From the NCBI GenBank assembly GCA_017303805.1, contig JAFLBQ010000001.1, positions 124,001-188,000 of the forward strand: 64,000 nucleotides of DNA, given 5' to 3'. The translations under genes were made by a program, and so were the position numbers. The stretch is from Cytophagales bacterium. Its GTDB lineage: Bacteria; Bacteroidota; Bacteroidia; Cytophagales; Cyclobacteriaceae. Under the pieces are notes generated by a model, which had not been told where the DNA came from, made no database searches, and saw only the letters and a program-made list of their open reading frames with translations. Position 1 is the stretch's first letter, and every line of letters begins with the position of its first letter. Shown here in pieces: positions 52,296-60,997 of this stretch.

Positions 52296-53639
52296 ATGAA
52301 CCGATACTTACTGCCGCTGGCGTTGCTTGCTTTTCTTAATACCGCAGCCGCGCAATCCAAACCCAGGTGGATAAATCTTTTTAATGGAAAAGACCTTGCC
52401 GGATGGAAGCAGGTGAACGGAACGGCTACCTACGAAGTGCGGGATGGAATGATTGTAGGAACGTGTGTAAAAGATTCGCCCAACTCTTTTCTTGCAACAG
52501 ATAAAATGTATGGTGATTTTATTTTGGAAGTACAGGTAAAAATAGATGCGGGAATAAACTCCGGTATTCAGTTTCGCAGCTTGCAACGCGAAAGCGATGG
52601 GCGCGTGTTGGGTTACCAGATGGAAGTAGATCATCGGCCGGAGCGGGCCTGGTCGGGTGGAATTTATGACGAAGCCCGCAGAGGTTGGTTGTATCCGGTA
52701 GAACTGAATCCATCGGCAAAGACAGCCTATAAGTGGGGCGAGTGGAACACCTACCGCATTGAGTGTATTGGCAACACCATCCGCACCTGGGTAAATGAAG
52801 TGCCCGTGGCGTATGTGGTTGACGATGCTACGCGGAAAGGGTTGATTGGTTTGCAGGTGCATGCGGTGTACGATGAGGCTGGTGTAGGAAAGAAGACGTA
52901 TTGGAAAAATATCCGCATTCAAACTGAAAACCTGGTGCCTCGTCCGTTAACCGATCTCCCGGTGGTGAATTTAATACCCAACACCTTAACCGAACTGGAA
53001 AAGCAACAAGGGTTTGCTTTGTTGTGGGATGGTGCAACAACTGCCGGTTGGCGTGGAGCGCACAAACAAACTTTTCCGGATAAAGGTTGGGAGATAAAAG
53101 ACGGGGTACTTTCTGTTGTGCCATCGGGTGGGGCCGAGGCTGCAAACGGAGGAGATATAATTACCAACGAAAAGTACGGAGCCTTTGAACTTACCTTCGA
53201 TTTTAAATTTGCGGAGGGCGCTAATAGCGGGGTTAAATATTTTGTAGATGAAAAGTATCTTTCATCCGGCTCGGCAATCGGGTTAGAGTATCAGATCTTA
53301 GACGATGCCCGCCACCCCGATGCCAAAGAAGGCGTGGTGGGAAATCGCACGCTGGGCTCGTTGTACGATTTAATTCCTTCACTAAAAATTCAGGACTTGC
53401 CGCGTGTGTGGAACGAGGGCCGGATAAAAGTTTATCCAGATGGACGCATTGAGCACTGGCTCAACGGCAGAAAGATTGTGGCGTATGAACGCGGCACACC
53501 TATTTTTTATGCGCTGGTTGCGCGCAGCAAGTACAAGGAGTGGGCAGGGTTTGGTATGGCTGCCACCGGGCATATCTTATTACAAGATCATGGCGATGCG
53601 GTATCCTTCCGAAGCATCAAAATAAGAACGTTGAAATGA
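52296..53639 (+). CDS. Secreted tandem DUF1080 (3-keto-glycoside-active) protein
   Basis: A 447-residue exported protein (signal ending NTAAAQS) with two DUF1080 domains: about residues 24-210 (INLFNGKDLAGWKQVN, GINSGIQFRS) and about 240-445 (FALLWDGATTAGWRG, GANSGVKYFVDE). DUF1080 folds as a concanavalin-like sandwich; members are now known as 3-keto-disaccharide hydrolases or lyases. Placed between two Gfo/Idh oxidoreductases, it probably cleaves a 3-keto-glycoside made by the exported partner. Its stop overlaps the start of the next gene by 4 bases (ATGA). Confidence 0.87.
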   Translation: MNRYLLPLALLAFLNTAAAQSKPRWINLFNGKDLAGWKQVNGTATYEVRDGMIVGTCVKDSPNSFLATDKMYGDFILEVQVKIDAGINSGIQFRSLQRESDGRVLGYQMEVDHRPERAWSGGIYDEARRGWLYPVELNPSAKTAYKWGEWNTYRIECIGNTIRTWVNEVPVAYVVDDATRKGLIGLQVHAVYDEAGVGKKTYWKNIRIQTENLVPRPLTDLPVVNLIPNTLTELEKQQGFALLWDGATTAGWRGAHKQTFPDKGWEIKDGVLSVVPSGGAEAANGGDIITNEKYGAFELTFDFKFAEGANSGVKYFVDEKYLSSGSAIGLEYQILDDARHPDAKEGVVGNRTLGSLYDLIPSLKIQDLPRVWNEGRIKVYPDGRIEHWLNGRKIVAYERGTPIFYALVARSKYKEWAGFGMAATGHILLQDHGDAVSFRSIKIRTLK

Positions 53640-54682
53640 GACCAATCCCTACTGCACTGCTTTCTTATGGCATGTCGGGCGAAGTTTTTCATGCCCCCTT
53701 GCTGCACGCCCATGCGGGCTTTGAAATTACCAGCGTGGTGCAGCGCACCAAAAGCACCGCTAACCAGCACTATCCAACCTGTAAAGTGGTTCGCACCGTT
53801 GATGAAGTGCTGGCCGACCCGGCCATTGAGTTGGTAATCGTAAACACACCTAACGAATTACATTTCAACCAAGCCTCGCGTGCGCTGTTGGCCGGCAAGC
53901 ACGTAGTTGTGGAAAAACCTTTTACGGTTTCCACGCACGAAGCCGATCAACTTATCGAATTAGCCACTGAGAAAAACCGGGTGCTCACCGTATTTCAAAA
54001 CCGCAGGTGGGATGGTGACTTTCTTACATTGAAGCATGTAATCGACAGCGGTTGGGTAGGCCGAGTAGTGGAGCTTGAAGCGCACTACGATCGTTTCCGA
54101 AACCACATTGAACCAGACACCTGGAAAGAGGAGGCTGGCAGCGGAAAAGGTATTTTATACAACCTCGGCTCACACATGCTGGATCAGGCTGTTGTACTGT
54201 TGGGAATGCCCGAGTATGTAGATGCCCGCATTGGAATTCAACGCACCGGAGGCAAAGTAGATGACTTTTACGATTTGCGCTTAACCTATGCCGGTGTAAA
54301 TGTGATTGTAAAATCAAGTTACCTGGTTCGCCAGCCCGGGCCACGCTATCAACTGCACGGAACGGAAGGCTCTTTTGTAACGGCAAGTAATGTCGATCCG
54401 CAAGAGCAGGCCTTAAAAGAAAAAAAGATTCCTGGCAGCCCGGGCTGGGGTTCTATGCCCGAAGAGACCTGGGGTTTGTTGAATACTACTTTAAAAGGCG
54501 AGCATGTGCACAAGAAGATTGAAACTGTGGCGGGTAACTACTCAGGTTTTTACGATAACGTGTATGCGGCCATCAGGCAAAACAAACCGTTGCAGGTTAA
54601 GCCCGAGCAAGCCCGCGATGTGATCCGGCTCATCGAGGCATCTTATGAAAGTAATCGCGAGAAGCGCGCGGTGAAGCTGTGA
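53636..54682 (+). CDS. Cytosolic Gfo/Idh/MocA-family oxidoreductase
   Basis: A 348-residue oxidoreductase without signal peptide. The N-terminal Rossmann fold has LLSYGMSGEVFHAPLL, then VVEKPFTVSTHEADQL with the Lys-Pro of the family, and the substrate domain has ILYNLGSHMLDQAVVLLG. It resembles YdgJ-type members. The open frame extends upstream to 53540 within the DUF1080 gene, but the ATG at 53636, overlapping the DUF1080 stop, gives the proper N-terminus. It likely reduces or isomerises the keto-sugar released by the upstream enzymes. Confidence 0.9.
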   Translation: MRPIPTALLSYGMSGEVFHAPLLHAHAGFEITSVVQRTKSTANQHYPTCKVVRTVDEVLADPAIELVIVNTPNELHFNQASRALLAGKHVVVEKPFTVSTHEADQLIELATEKNRVLTVFQNRRWDGDFLTLKHVIDSGWVGRVVELEAHYDRFRNHIEPDTWKEEAGSGKGILYNLGSHMLDQAVVLLGMPEYVDARIGIQRTGGKVDDFYDLRLTYAGVNVIVKSSYLVRQPGPRYQLHGTEGSFVTASNVDPQEQALKEKKIPGSPGWGSMPEETWGLLNTTLKGEHVHKKIETVAGNYSGFYDNVYAAIRQNKPLQVKPEQARDVIRLIEASYESNREKRAVKL

Positions 54683-54823
54683 TTTGGAGTTCGGGAAGCT
54701 TTTTCTGAACGGTATTTACGAATTTGTCTTAAAATTATCACCGTTTGCCGCCATGCTTCCCAATTAAGCTTTTATATCCAGCGGCCATTGAGTACATTTA
54801 TCTAAACCAAAAATTTGTGTTGT

Positions 54824-55903
54824 ATGAAGATTAATTACCTGGTGGGAGCGATGAGCCTTTTGGCCTTGTTAGGTGTAAGTGCTTGCGGAGATGATGATCC
54901 ACCGCCAAAGACCGGAATTTCGTTTGAAGTTGAATCATTTGCAACGTTGGAATCGGACGGCACCCTTACTTCCTTTCATCCTGATTTGATTACAGGCGGA
55001 GTAGGTCGCGATTTTACAGTTAGGATTGCACTGGACAGACCGCTTAGCGAAACAACCACGGTACAATACAGTGTTTCAGGTACTGCTACCCGAAACAACC
55101 CTGCCGGAAGCGCTGTAAATGATTACACTATTAAAGAGGGTCTCAATACCATAGTAGGTACCGACAAGATTACAATCGAGAAAGGAGCTTCAGAAGCCAA
55201 TTTTATAATCACTGTTTACGAGGATTTTTCGTTTGAGGTAAATGATAACGATAGTCCGCTTGAAACCATAATCATTAAACTTACTTCGATCGTTTCCGGC
55301 AACGCAGTTATTGGCACCACCGATACGCACACGTTTACCATCGAAGAAGACGATGCCATTATTCTATTGCAGTGGTACGTGAATGGCACCAATAGCTTTG
55401 GCGATGTGGATATGGACTTGTTTGTATGGTTGGATGGTGACTTAATCAACAGCTCTACTTACGACAATGCTTCGGGCACCCGCACCAGCCCCTACGAGGG
55501 TTTGTTTATACCGGCCGGTTTTCCGAACGGCACTTATGGGGTGAGCTACAATTATTACTCGGGCACCTCCAACGATGTGGATTTTGTTTCACTCATGTGG
55601 GGAAGATTAAACGGAAATGTGTATCCCTACTTTTCTGTTACCACCGGCCAGGTTTTGGTGTTTGAAGCAAACTACACCCTGGCCAACATAAACAACTATG
55701 TACAATCAGAGATCGACCCCCTTGTTGTTCAAACGATGGTTAAAAACGGAGTGGCCTACACCAATATCTCGCAAATTAATGTACCTGCTTCTGGTAGCCG
55801 TGTGGATGGCTTGGGACACACCATCAATCGCAATGACCTACCAAAACTAAGTGATATGAAACTGAGGATGGTGGAAATTCCAAATTCCCTTCGAAAGAAA
55901 TAG
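54824..55903 (+). CDS. Calx-beta-like lipoprotein 1
   Basis: A 359-residue lipoprotein (lipobox GVSAC, then an Asp/Pro-rich tether). Residues about 30-175 resemble a Calx-beta-type Ig domain (TTVQYSVSGTATRN, ITIEKGASEANFIITVYED, ETIIIKLTS). The second half is a distinct beta-rich domain with DVDMDLFVWLDGDLI, like a bacterial pre-peptidase C-terminal domain. It resembles the Calx-beta lipoprotein of the convergent operon (58827-59612). The frame opens earlier with TTG, but ATG at 54824 suits the signal. Function unknown, probably surface binding. Confidence 0.72.
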   Translation: MKINYLVGAMSLLALLGVSACGDDDPPPKTGISFEVESFATLESDGTLTSFHPDLITGGVGRDFTVRIALDRPLSETTTVQYSVSGTATRNNPAGSAVNDYTIKEGLNTIVGTDKITIEKGASEANFIITVYEDFSFEVNDNDSPLETIIIKLTSIVSGNAVIGTTDTHTFTIEEDDAIILLQWYVNGTNSFGDVDMDLFVWLDGDLINSSTYDNASGTRTSPYEGLFIPAGFPNGTYGVSYNYYSGTSNDVDFVSLMWGRLNGNVYPYFSVTTGQVLVFEANYTLANINNYVQSEIDPLVVQTMVKNGVAYTNISQINVPASGSRVDGLGHTINRNDLPKLSDMKLRMVEIPNSLRKK

Positions 55904-55924
55904 AAACTTCGATACAAACTTTTT

Positions 55925-55970
55925 AAAGGCAACAGTAAGCTTACTCAGCTATCAATGTTGCCTTTACTTT
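55925..55970. terminator. Bidirectional terminator between convergent genes
   Basis: AAAGGCAACA (55925-55934) pairs perfectly with TGTTGCCTTT (55956-55965) around a 21-base loop that itself contains GTAAGCTTAC. T-rich runs follow on both strands. The right arm touches the stop codon of the M43 protease gene. Confidence 0.65.
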
Positions 55971-58339
55971 TTAACCCATTTTATAAAAGCCGTTTTTCCG
56001 TTCTGATTAACCGAGGCAATGTAAATACCGGGTGCCAGCTCTTTCACATCAATGGGTATTTCTACTGTTTCACTTGTTTTGAGTAGCTGAATTTTTTGTT
56101 GTACCGATCCGGTAAGATTACGTACCGTAAAGGTTACCAGGCCGGTATCAGTATTCTGGATTTTTACAGTTAGCTGTTCACCCGGGTTAGGATATAAACT
56201 TACCTGCGCAGCGAGAGGTTCGTCTTCCACACCCACTACGCCATCGCGCACGTAGATGGTGGTTGATGCGGAGTTGTTGCAAAGCTCTAGCCCCGAACCG
56301 GTGGTTACATACGTTGTAGTTTGAAGTGGGTTAACGATCAATTGCGGGCCTGTGAAGTTTATGACGGTGCCGTTACTCGCATTCCAAACGAAAATACTGG
56401 CCCCTTTGCCATTCAGAACCACCTGCTGCCCGGGGTTAACAAGTAACTCCGAACTTGATACCTGTACGGAAGGTTTCATTCCTATAAACGGTTCAATATT
56501 CATCGCAATATTGGCACCCAACTCAATAGTGTAGGGAGTCCAAACACCGGCCTGGGTTTTTAACCACGAGGTTACCCCGGTAGATTGGCCGTTGGCCGAT
56601 GAGTAAATGGCCAAGGTATCGCCTGCATATTGCCATTCAATGCCAACCTGGTAGGGGCGCCCAAATACCGGTGTTTCTCTGTCGAAGTAAATAACTGTAG
56701 GCCGGCCTGCATTTACATCGGCTCTGATTTGCTGAAGCAAAACAGTTTTTCGTTCCACCACAGATCCAGGTGCATTTTGTGCACCGCGCGCATTCCACAC
56801 CACTACATCAACCGTTGCCGCTTCGTTTTGTAACCGGGCTTTACCAAAATGAATAGCTACACCACTTATATAGTAGTAGCCTAACGAATTGCTGAAATAT
56901 TCTGATACTGCCGCAAACCTTCTGCTGTTGTGCCCGGTAAGGTAACCTGCGTAGGAGCCAAAGGAAGAGAGTTTTATAAGCGAAGGAGTATTGCCTGGTT
57001 TGAAATTATTTTCACTGTTACACAATCCTTCTTCTGATACAGTTATATAATTCAATCGCTCCACCGGGGTGGAGGCGCCCAGCGAGTTGGTAGCCACCAG
57101 CCGCACTTTAAATGTGCCCGGTGCATTGTAGCGCACAACCGGATTGCGGGCGGTAGAAGTGCCCGGGTCGCCACCTTCAAAAGTCCAATTCCAACTGGTA
57201 GGAAAGTTGGTAGATAAATCGGTAAAGGTGGCCTCGCCACCTAATAGTACCGTGGTATTGTTTACATCGAAGTTGGCAGTAGGCACATCGGCTACTATGG
57301 GATTGCACAGGTTTCCTTCCACTAACGATTTTCTTCTCGGGCTAACCTGCAGCACAGCCAACATACGTGTCTTTTGGCCTTGTGTAAAAATATTCATGCA
57401 GGCATCGTTGGTGTAGTCCATGTAATTTTCAACCATGTTTACAACCGAACAACTGATTCGCCCTATGGGACAACCCGAGCTTGGACCATCGGCATTGGGT
57501 GTATCGGTTACAAAATCATCTGCATTGCAGCCACCATCGCCCCAAATATGGCGCAGCCCCAGCCAATGGCCGGTTTCGTGGGTAAGCGTGCGCCCTTTAT
57601 TATATGGGGCCACCATTACCGGAAAATTTCCCTTGTCGGTAGAACCAAAAGATTGAAACCGGATAACTACTCCATCGGTAGTGGCCGGGCTGCTGGTTGG
57701 CAAGCCAGCCAAACCGGATTGATCAGGAAATTGTGCATACCCAATCAGAGAAGAATTACTTGCGGCAAAGCGTACCGTCCAGATGTTGAAAAAGAAATTT
57801 GCATTCCAGATTGAACTCGGCTTTAAAATATTTTCGATCTGATCAGTAGTCCAATCGGCCCTACCGCCATTATACCGGTGTATGCCAGGCTCTGCCATTA
57901 CATTGCCGTTGGCATCAACCGGAGATAAGCAAAATTCAACTTCAATGTCGGCCCCTACGGGGTTGGAGTTAAAGCCGGGAGTTCCGGGTTTTCGTCTGAA
58001 ATCTTCGTTGAGTACTTCAAGCTGAGCTTGCACTTGTGCCTGGCTGATGTTAGCTCCGGTACCTACCGACTCTCCGTTGTGCACTACATGCACAATAATT
58101 GGTATGGAGAGCACGGTGTTTTGTGTGCGACCTTGTGCCCGGGCGGTTTCAAGTTCTTTAATTTTTTTTTGAATAACAGTTTCGAAGTCATCCAGCGAAC
58201 CCCGTTGCGGAAAGCGGAGCCGGCTTTTACGATCCTCTTCCATAGTGGCACATGGTTCGGCTACCGGAATTTGCTGCGCCAATGCAAAGTGGCTAATCAA
58301 TACCCATACAATAAGCGGCCATCTTTTTTTCATAGTCAC
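55964..58339 (-). CDS. Secreted M43 (pappalysin-type) metalloprotease with PKD and T9SS domains
   Basis: A 791-residue exported protein with signal peptide (ending FALAQ). The protease domain is about residues 60-335, with the zinc site HETGHWLGLRHIWGD (first His near 254) and VNMVENYMDYTNDACMNIFT as the met-turn region, both typical of M43B. A PKD domain lies about 355-430 (TFTDLSTNFPTSWNWTFEGGDPG), then a beta-rich region and a type A T9SS sorting domain (about 718-791, from VSLYPNPG). It is the last gene of the SusCD operon, next to the 160-residue lipoprotein gene, so peptide release and uptake may be coupled. Confidence 0.9.
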   Translation of the reverse strand: MTMKKRWPLIVWVLISHFALAQQIPVAEPCATMEEDRKSRLRFPQRGSLDDFETVIQKKIKELETARAQGRTQNTVLSIPIIVHVVHNGESVGTGANISQAQVQAQLEVLNEDFRRKPGTPGFNSNPVGADIEVEFCLSPVDANGNVMAEPGIHRYNGGRADWTTDQIENILKPSSIWNANFFFNIWTVRFAASNSSLIGYAQFPDQSGLAGLPTSSPATTDGVVIRFQSFGSTDKGNFPVMVAPYNKGRTLTHETGHWLGLRHIWGDGGCNADDFVTDTPNADGPSSGCPIGRISCSVVNMVENYMDYTNDACMNIFTQGQKTRMLAVLQVSPRRKSLVEGNLCNPIVADVPTANFDVNNTTVLLGGEATFTDLSTNFPTSWNWTFEGGDPGTSTARNPVVRYNAPGTFKVRLVATNSLGASTPVERLNYITVSEEGLCNSENNFKPGNTPSLIKLSSFGSYAGYLTGHNSRRFAAVSEYFSNSLGYYYISGVAIHFGKARLQNEAATVDVVVWNARGAQNAPGSVVERKTVLLQQIRADVNAGRPTVIYFDRETPVFGRPYQVGIEWQYAGDTLAIYSSANGQSTGVTSWLKTQAGVWTPYTIELGANIAMNIEPFIGMKPSVQVSSSELLVNPGQQVVLNGKGASIFVWNASNGTVINFTGPQLIVNPLQTTTYVTTGSGLELCNNSASTTIYVRDGVVGVEDEPLAAQVSLYPNPGEQLTVKIQNTDTGLVTFTVRNLTGSVQQKIQLLKTSETVEIPIDVKELAPGIYIASVNQNGKTAFIKWVKK

Positions 58340-58340
58340 C

Positions 58341-58823
58341 TCAGTTTTCGCTTACAACTTCAAATGCAATCCGATAACTCTGTGTGCCTGCTTCGTTAAT
58401 AAATATTTCGAGCAGCATATTGCTCTTACTTATCTCACGCACAATGTAGGGCAAGGTAAGGTCGCTTAAAAAGGGGATAACAATATACAAGGTAGCCCCG
58501 GCATTGGTAAAAGCCCATGTATCGGAAAGCAGCAGATCGGGCTCGTCTGTTGCGCATTTGGTTGCACCATTGGTTACCTCATACCGCTTTTCTTCATTGG
58601 CAAAGAAAATATAAAGGTCATCGGCAATACAGGCAGTTAATGTATAACTAACCGCTTGCTTGTCTTGTTCCCAAAGTACAATGCTTTTGTATTTCCAGGT
58701 TTTTTGATTTTTGCCCGAAAAATTTTGTGAATAGGTAAACGGCTCCGGCTTTATTTCTTCCGAGCATCCAGCCAGTAGAGCAATAGCTATAACCAGGGTA
58801 AGTATTTTATTCGTGACTTTCAT
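58341..58823 (-). CDS. Small hypothetical lipoprotein
   Basis: A 160-residue protein with a clear lipobox (IALLAGCSEE near residue 20) and a beta-strand-rich body. No family is recognised. It lies 3 bases after the Calx-beta lipoprotein gene and 1 base before the protease start, so it belongs to the SusC-SusD-lipoprotein-protease operon. Surface exposure with SusCD is likely from context only. Confidence 0.75.
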   Translation of the reverse strand: MKVTNKILTLVIAIALLAGCSEEIKPEPFTYSQNFSGKNQKTWKYKSIVLWEQDKQAVSYTLTACIADDLYIFFANEEKRYEVTNGATKCATDEPDLLLSDTWAFTNAGATLYIVIPFLSDLTLPYIVREISKSNMLLEIFINEAGTQSYRIAFEVVSEN

Positions 58824-58826
58824 TGA

Positions 58827-59612
58827 TTAATCGGGAAACAGGTTGATGGTTACGGATGGCTGCCCGCTAAAATCTACTAGTGTGATGGTGAGTGTTATTT
58901 GTCGTGAAACCGGATTGATAATCCCACTACCCCGGATGGTGGCCACAGAGCTTGATAACTCGGGTTGTTCCTGTTCGGGTATGGTAAGTGTGTTATCAAA
59001 ATTATCTACGAAAGTAAGCCCCAGTGGGTCTGAAAATTGAAATACATCAATGTTCCAATTGGACAGGCGGTATGTTTCGCAATCCGAACTGGTAACGGTA
59101 ATATTGCGCACAGGTATTGTAAAGGCATTGCGGGTACCATAATAAAAACCACCCAACACACAATCGTCTAAAATTGTGTAGGTGAAAGTCTTGCCGATGG
59201 CACCTTTGCCTTGCCCCATGGCCAGGTCACTGTCGTTTACAGAAGTGAGCGTAAAAATAATTTCCTGCGATCGGAGAATGTTGTTCGAATTGTTAATCAA
59301 TTGTATTTCAAGATTTCCGAAATATTTCCCTTTAGGAATGGTAATGCTGCCGCGCGTGCCCACTATTCTGTAATCTACGTTTTCGCGGGCCGAACCAGAG
59401 ATGGCATATTGCACAACCACATCCTGCTCGCGGCTGGGCGCAGCCAAATGCACTTCTATTTGGATTGTTTTACTATAACTTTCTTTTTGCGTTTCGGTGG
59501 CGTTGGTAAAGCGCACATGGTAAGGCCCCTTGAATAGAATCGACTCTGTTTCGCAGCTTACCAAAACGCTCGCAAGAATCAGTAACAAATAATATGTGGT
59601 CTGCAATCTCAT
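58827..59612 (-). CDS. Calx-beta-like lipoprotein 2
   Basis: A 261-residue lipoprotein (lipobox ASVLVSC near residue 20). It has a Calx-beta-like Ig domain with VVQYAISGSARENVDYRIVG and a following beta-domain. The ATG at 59612 shares one base with the SusD stop (TGATG), showing translational coupling; the longer frame from 59681 lies within SusD. It resembles the Calx-beta lipoprotein at 54824-55903. In SusCD loci such proteins are often extra surface ligand-binding subunits; the ligand is unknown. Confidence 0.75.
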   Translation of the reverse strand: MRLQTTYYLLLILASVLVSCETESILFKGPYHVRFTNATETQKESYSKTIQIEVHLAAPSREQDVVVQYAISGSARENVDYRIVGTRGSITIPKGKYFGNLEIQLINNSNNILRSQEIIFTLTSVNDSDLAMGQGKGAIGKTFTYTILDDCVLGGFYYGTRNAFTIPVRNITVTSSDCETYRLSNWNIDVFQFSDPLGLTFVDNFDNTLTIPEQEQPELSSSVATIRGSGIINPVSRQITLTITLVDFSGQPSVTINLFPD

Positions 59613-60997
59613 CAGTAACCCGGGTTTTGGTTTCCTGCCAAAGCAGGGTTGGATTGTATCTCGCGTTGGGGTATGGGCCAACGCTCATATGCCTGGCGCC
59701 AGTTGCTGTTAAACGCGGGCATTACCGTGCTGGCGCGGTCGGTTCTTACCAGATCATACCAACGGTGGCCTTCATAGGCTAACTCGTAGATGCGCTCACT
59801 TTCAAGAAGCAATATCATTTGGCTTTGTGAGGGTGAGACAACCGTTGGTGCATGAGCCCGGCTGCGTAATACGTTTAAGTCGGTGGTTGCGCTGTTGGCA
59901 CCCGAAAGGTTGCCTTGCCGGGCGCGTGCTTCTGCGCGTATCAAATACATTTCGGCCAAGCGAAAAACAATTACGTTGTTGTTGTTTGCATCGGCTGTTC
60001 CGTATTTGGCAACCGACCAGCCGTTGTCGGTTCCTTTCAGATTGTTGGCATTAAACGAAATAGTAGCAAACCGGTCGCCCGACTCAGTCGAAGATAACGC
60101 GAGCACAGTTTGATTGGAAGGAATAATTTCTCTGCGCCCCACAAATAAATTATTTAACCCAATGGTAGAATTGCTACCGGGGTCATCGTTTAGAGTGTAC
60201 CCCATTTCAAAAATGGCTTCGCGCGTAAAGTCGGTATTTACAATGGTTGCAAAATTAGTTTCCAACTGGTACAAGCCCGAACTGATAACTGCCGAGGCAA
60301 AACCTTCGGCTAAAGCCCAATTGCTTCGGTACAAATGATATTTTGCCAACGCGGCATTAAGAGCCTGAGCCCCGGCATAGCCTGCATTGATTGGCGAAGC
60401 GGGTAATTTATTCTGAGCGGAGGCAAAATCGCTTTCAATCAATTCAATAATTTCAGCAACAGAAGCGCGTGGAATGTTGCGGTTTTCTTCAATGGAAGTT
60501 CCGGTAACTTTGGGCACACCACCAAAAGTTTGCAGCGCCACAAAGTACGCGTAGCCTCGCAGAAAATATGCCGTGCCCATTACCCGATCGCGATCGGTTG
60601 TGCGTACTCCGGGCACTGCCGGCAGTCGTTCAATTATAAAATTTGCGATGTAAACGGTATTATAGATATAGCCCCACAACGCACTTACCGAAGCATTGGC
60701 CGAAGTAATTTGCTTGGTGCCCAACTCGCGGTACTGAGAAAACGTTCCATTGTGTTGCAACATGTCGGCTGTAAAATCTCCGGCAATTACCATAGAAGGT
60801 ATAATAGGCCTGAAGGCATTGTATAACCCGATTTCAACCAGCGGCACATCGTTGGGTTCGTTCAATACTATTTCGTCAGTAAGCAGATCAATAGGCTCGG
60901 GCTCTAACAAGTTGTTGCACGAGAACAATACCGTGAAGGCAACTATCCAGCCTGCTGTTAAACTCTTTTTATAGGTATGAATAAGGGCGGCTTTCAT
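59612..60997 (-). CDS. SusD/RagB-family lipoprotein
   Basis: A 461-residue SusD protein (lipobox VLFSCNNLLEPEP). It has the N-terminal SusD fold with TPR-type helices (GTAYFLRGYAYFVALQTFGGVP is a hallmark segment) and the C-terminal RagB-like region (FRLAEMYLIRAEARARQGN, LAYEGHRWYDLVRT, WPIPQREIQSNPAL, NQNPGY). Its start overlaps SusC by 4 bases and its stop the next lipoprotein by 1 base. It binds the nutrient at the cell surface, probably a peptide or glycopeptide given the protease in the operon. Confidence 0.95.
   Translation of the reverse strand: MKAALIHTYKKSLTAGWIVAFTVLFSCNNLLEPEPIDLLTDEIVLNEPNDVPLVEIGLYNAFRPIIPSMVIAGDFTADMLQHNGTFSQYRELGTKQITSANASVSALWGYIYNTVYIANFIIERLPAVPGVRTTDRDRVMGTAYFLRGYAYFVALQTFGGVPKVTGTSIEENRNIPRASVAEIIELIESDFASAQNKLPASPINAGYAGAQALNAALAKYHLYRSNWALAEGFASAVISSGLYQLETNFATIVNTDFTREAIFEMGYTLNDDPGSNSTIGLNNLFVGRREIIPSNQTVLALSSTESGDRFATISFNANNLKGTDNGWSVAKYGTADANNNNVIVFRLAEMYLIRAEARARQGNLSGANSATTDLNVLRSRAHAPTVVSPSQSQMILLLESERIYELAYEGHRWYDLVRTDRASTVMPAFNSNWRQAYERWPIPQREIQSNPALAGNQNPGY

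Noticed and set aside
54688-54712. Terminator after the cytosolic Gfo/Idh gene
   Set aside because: A 9-bp stem with two wobble pairs exists, but it is followed by GGTATTTAC rather than a T run.
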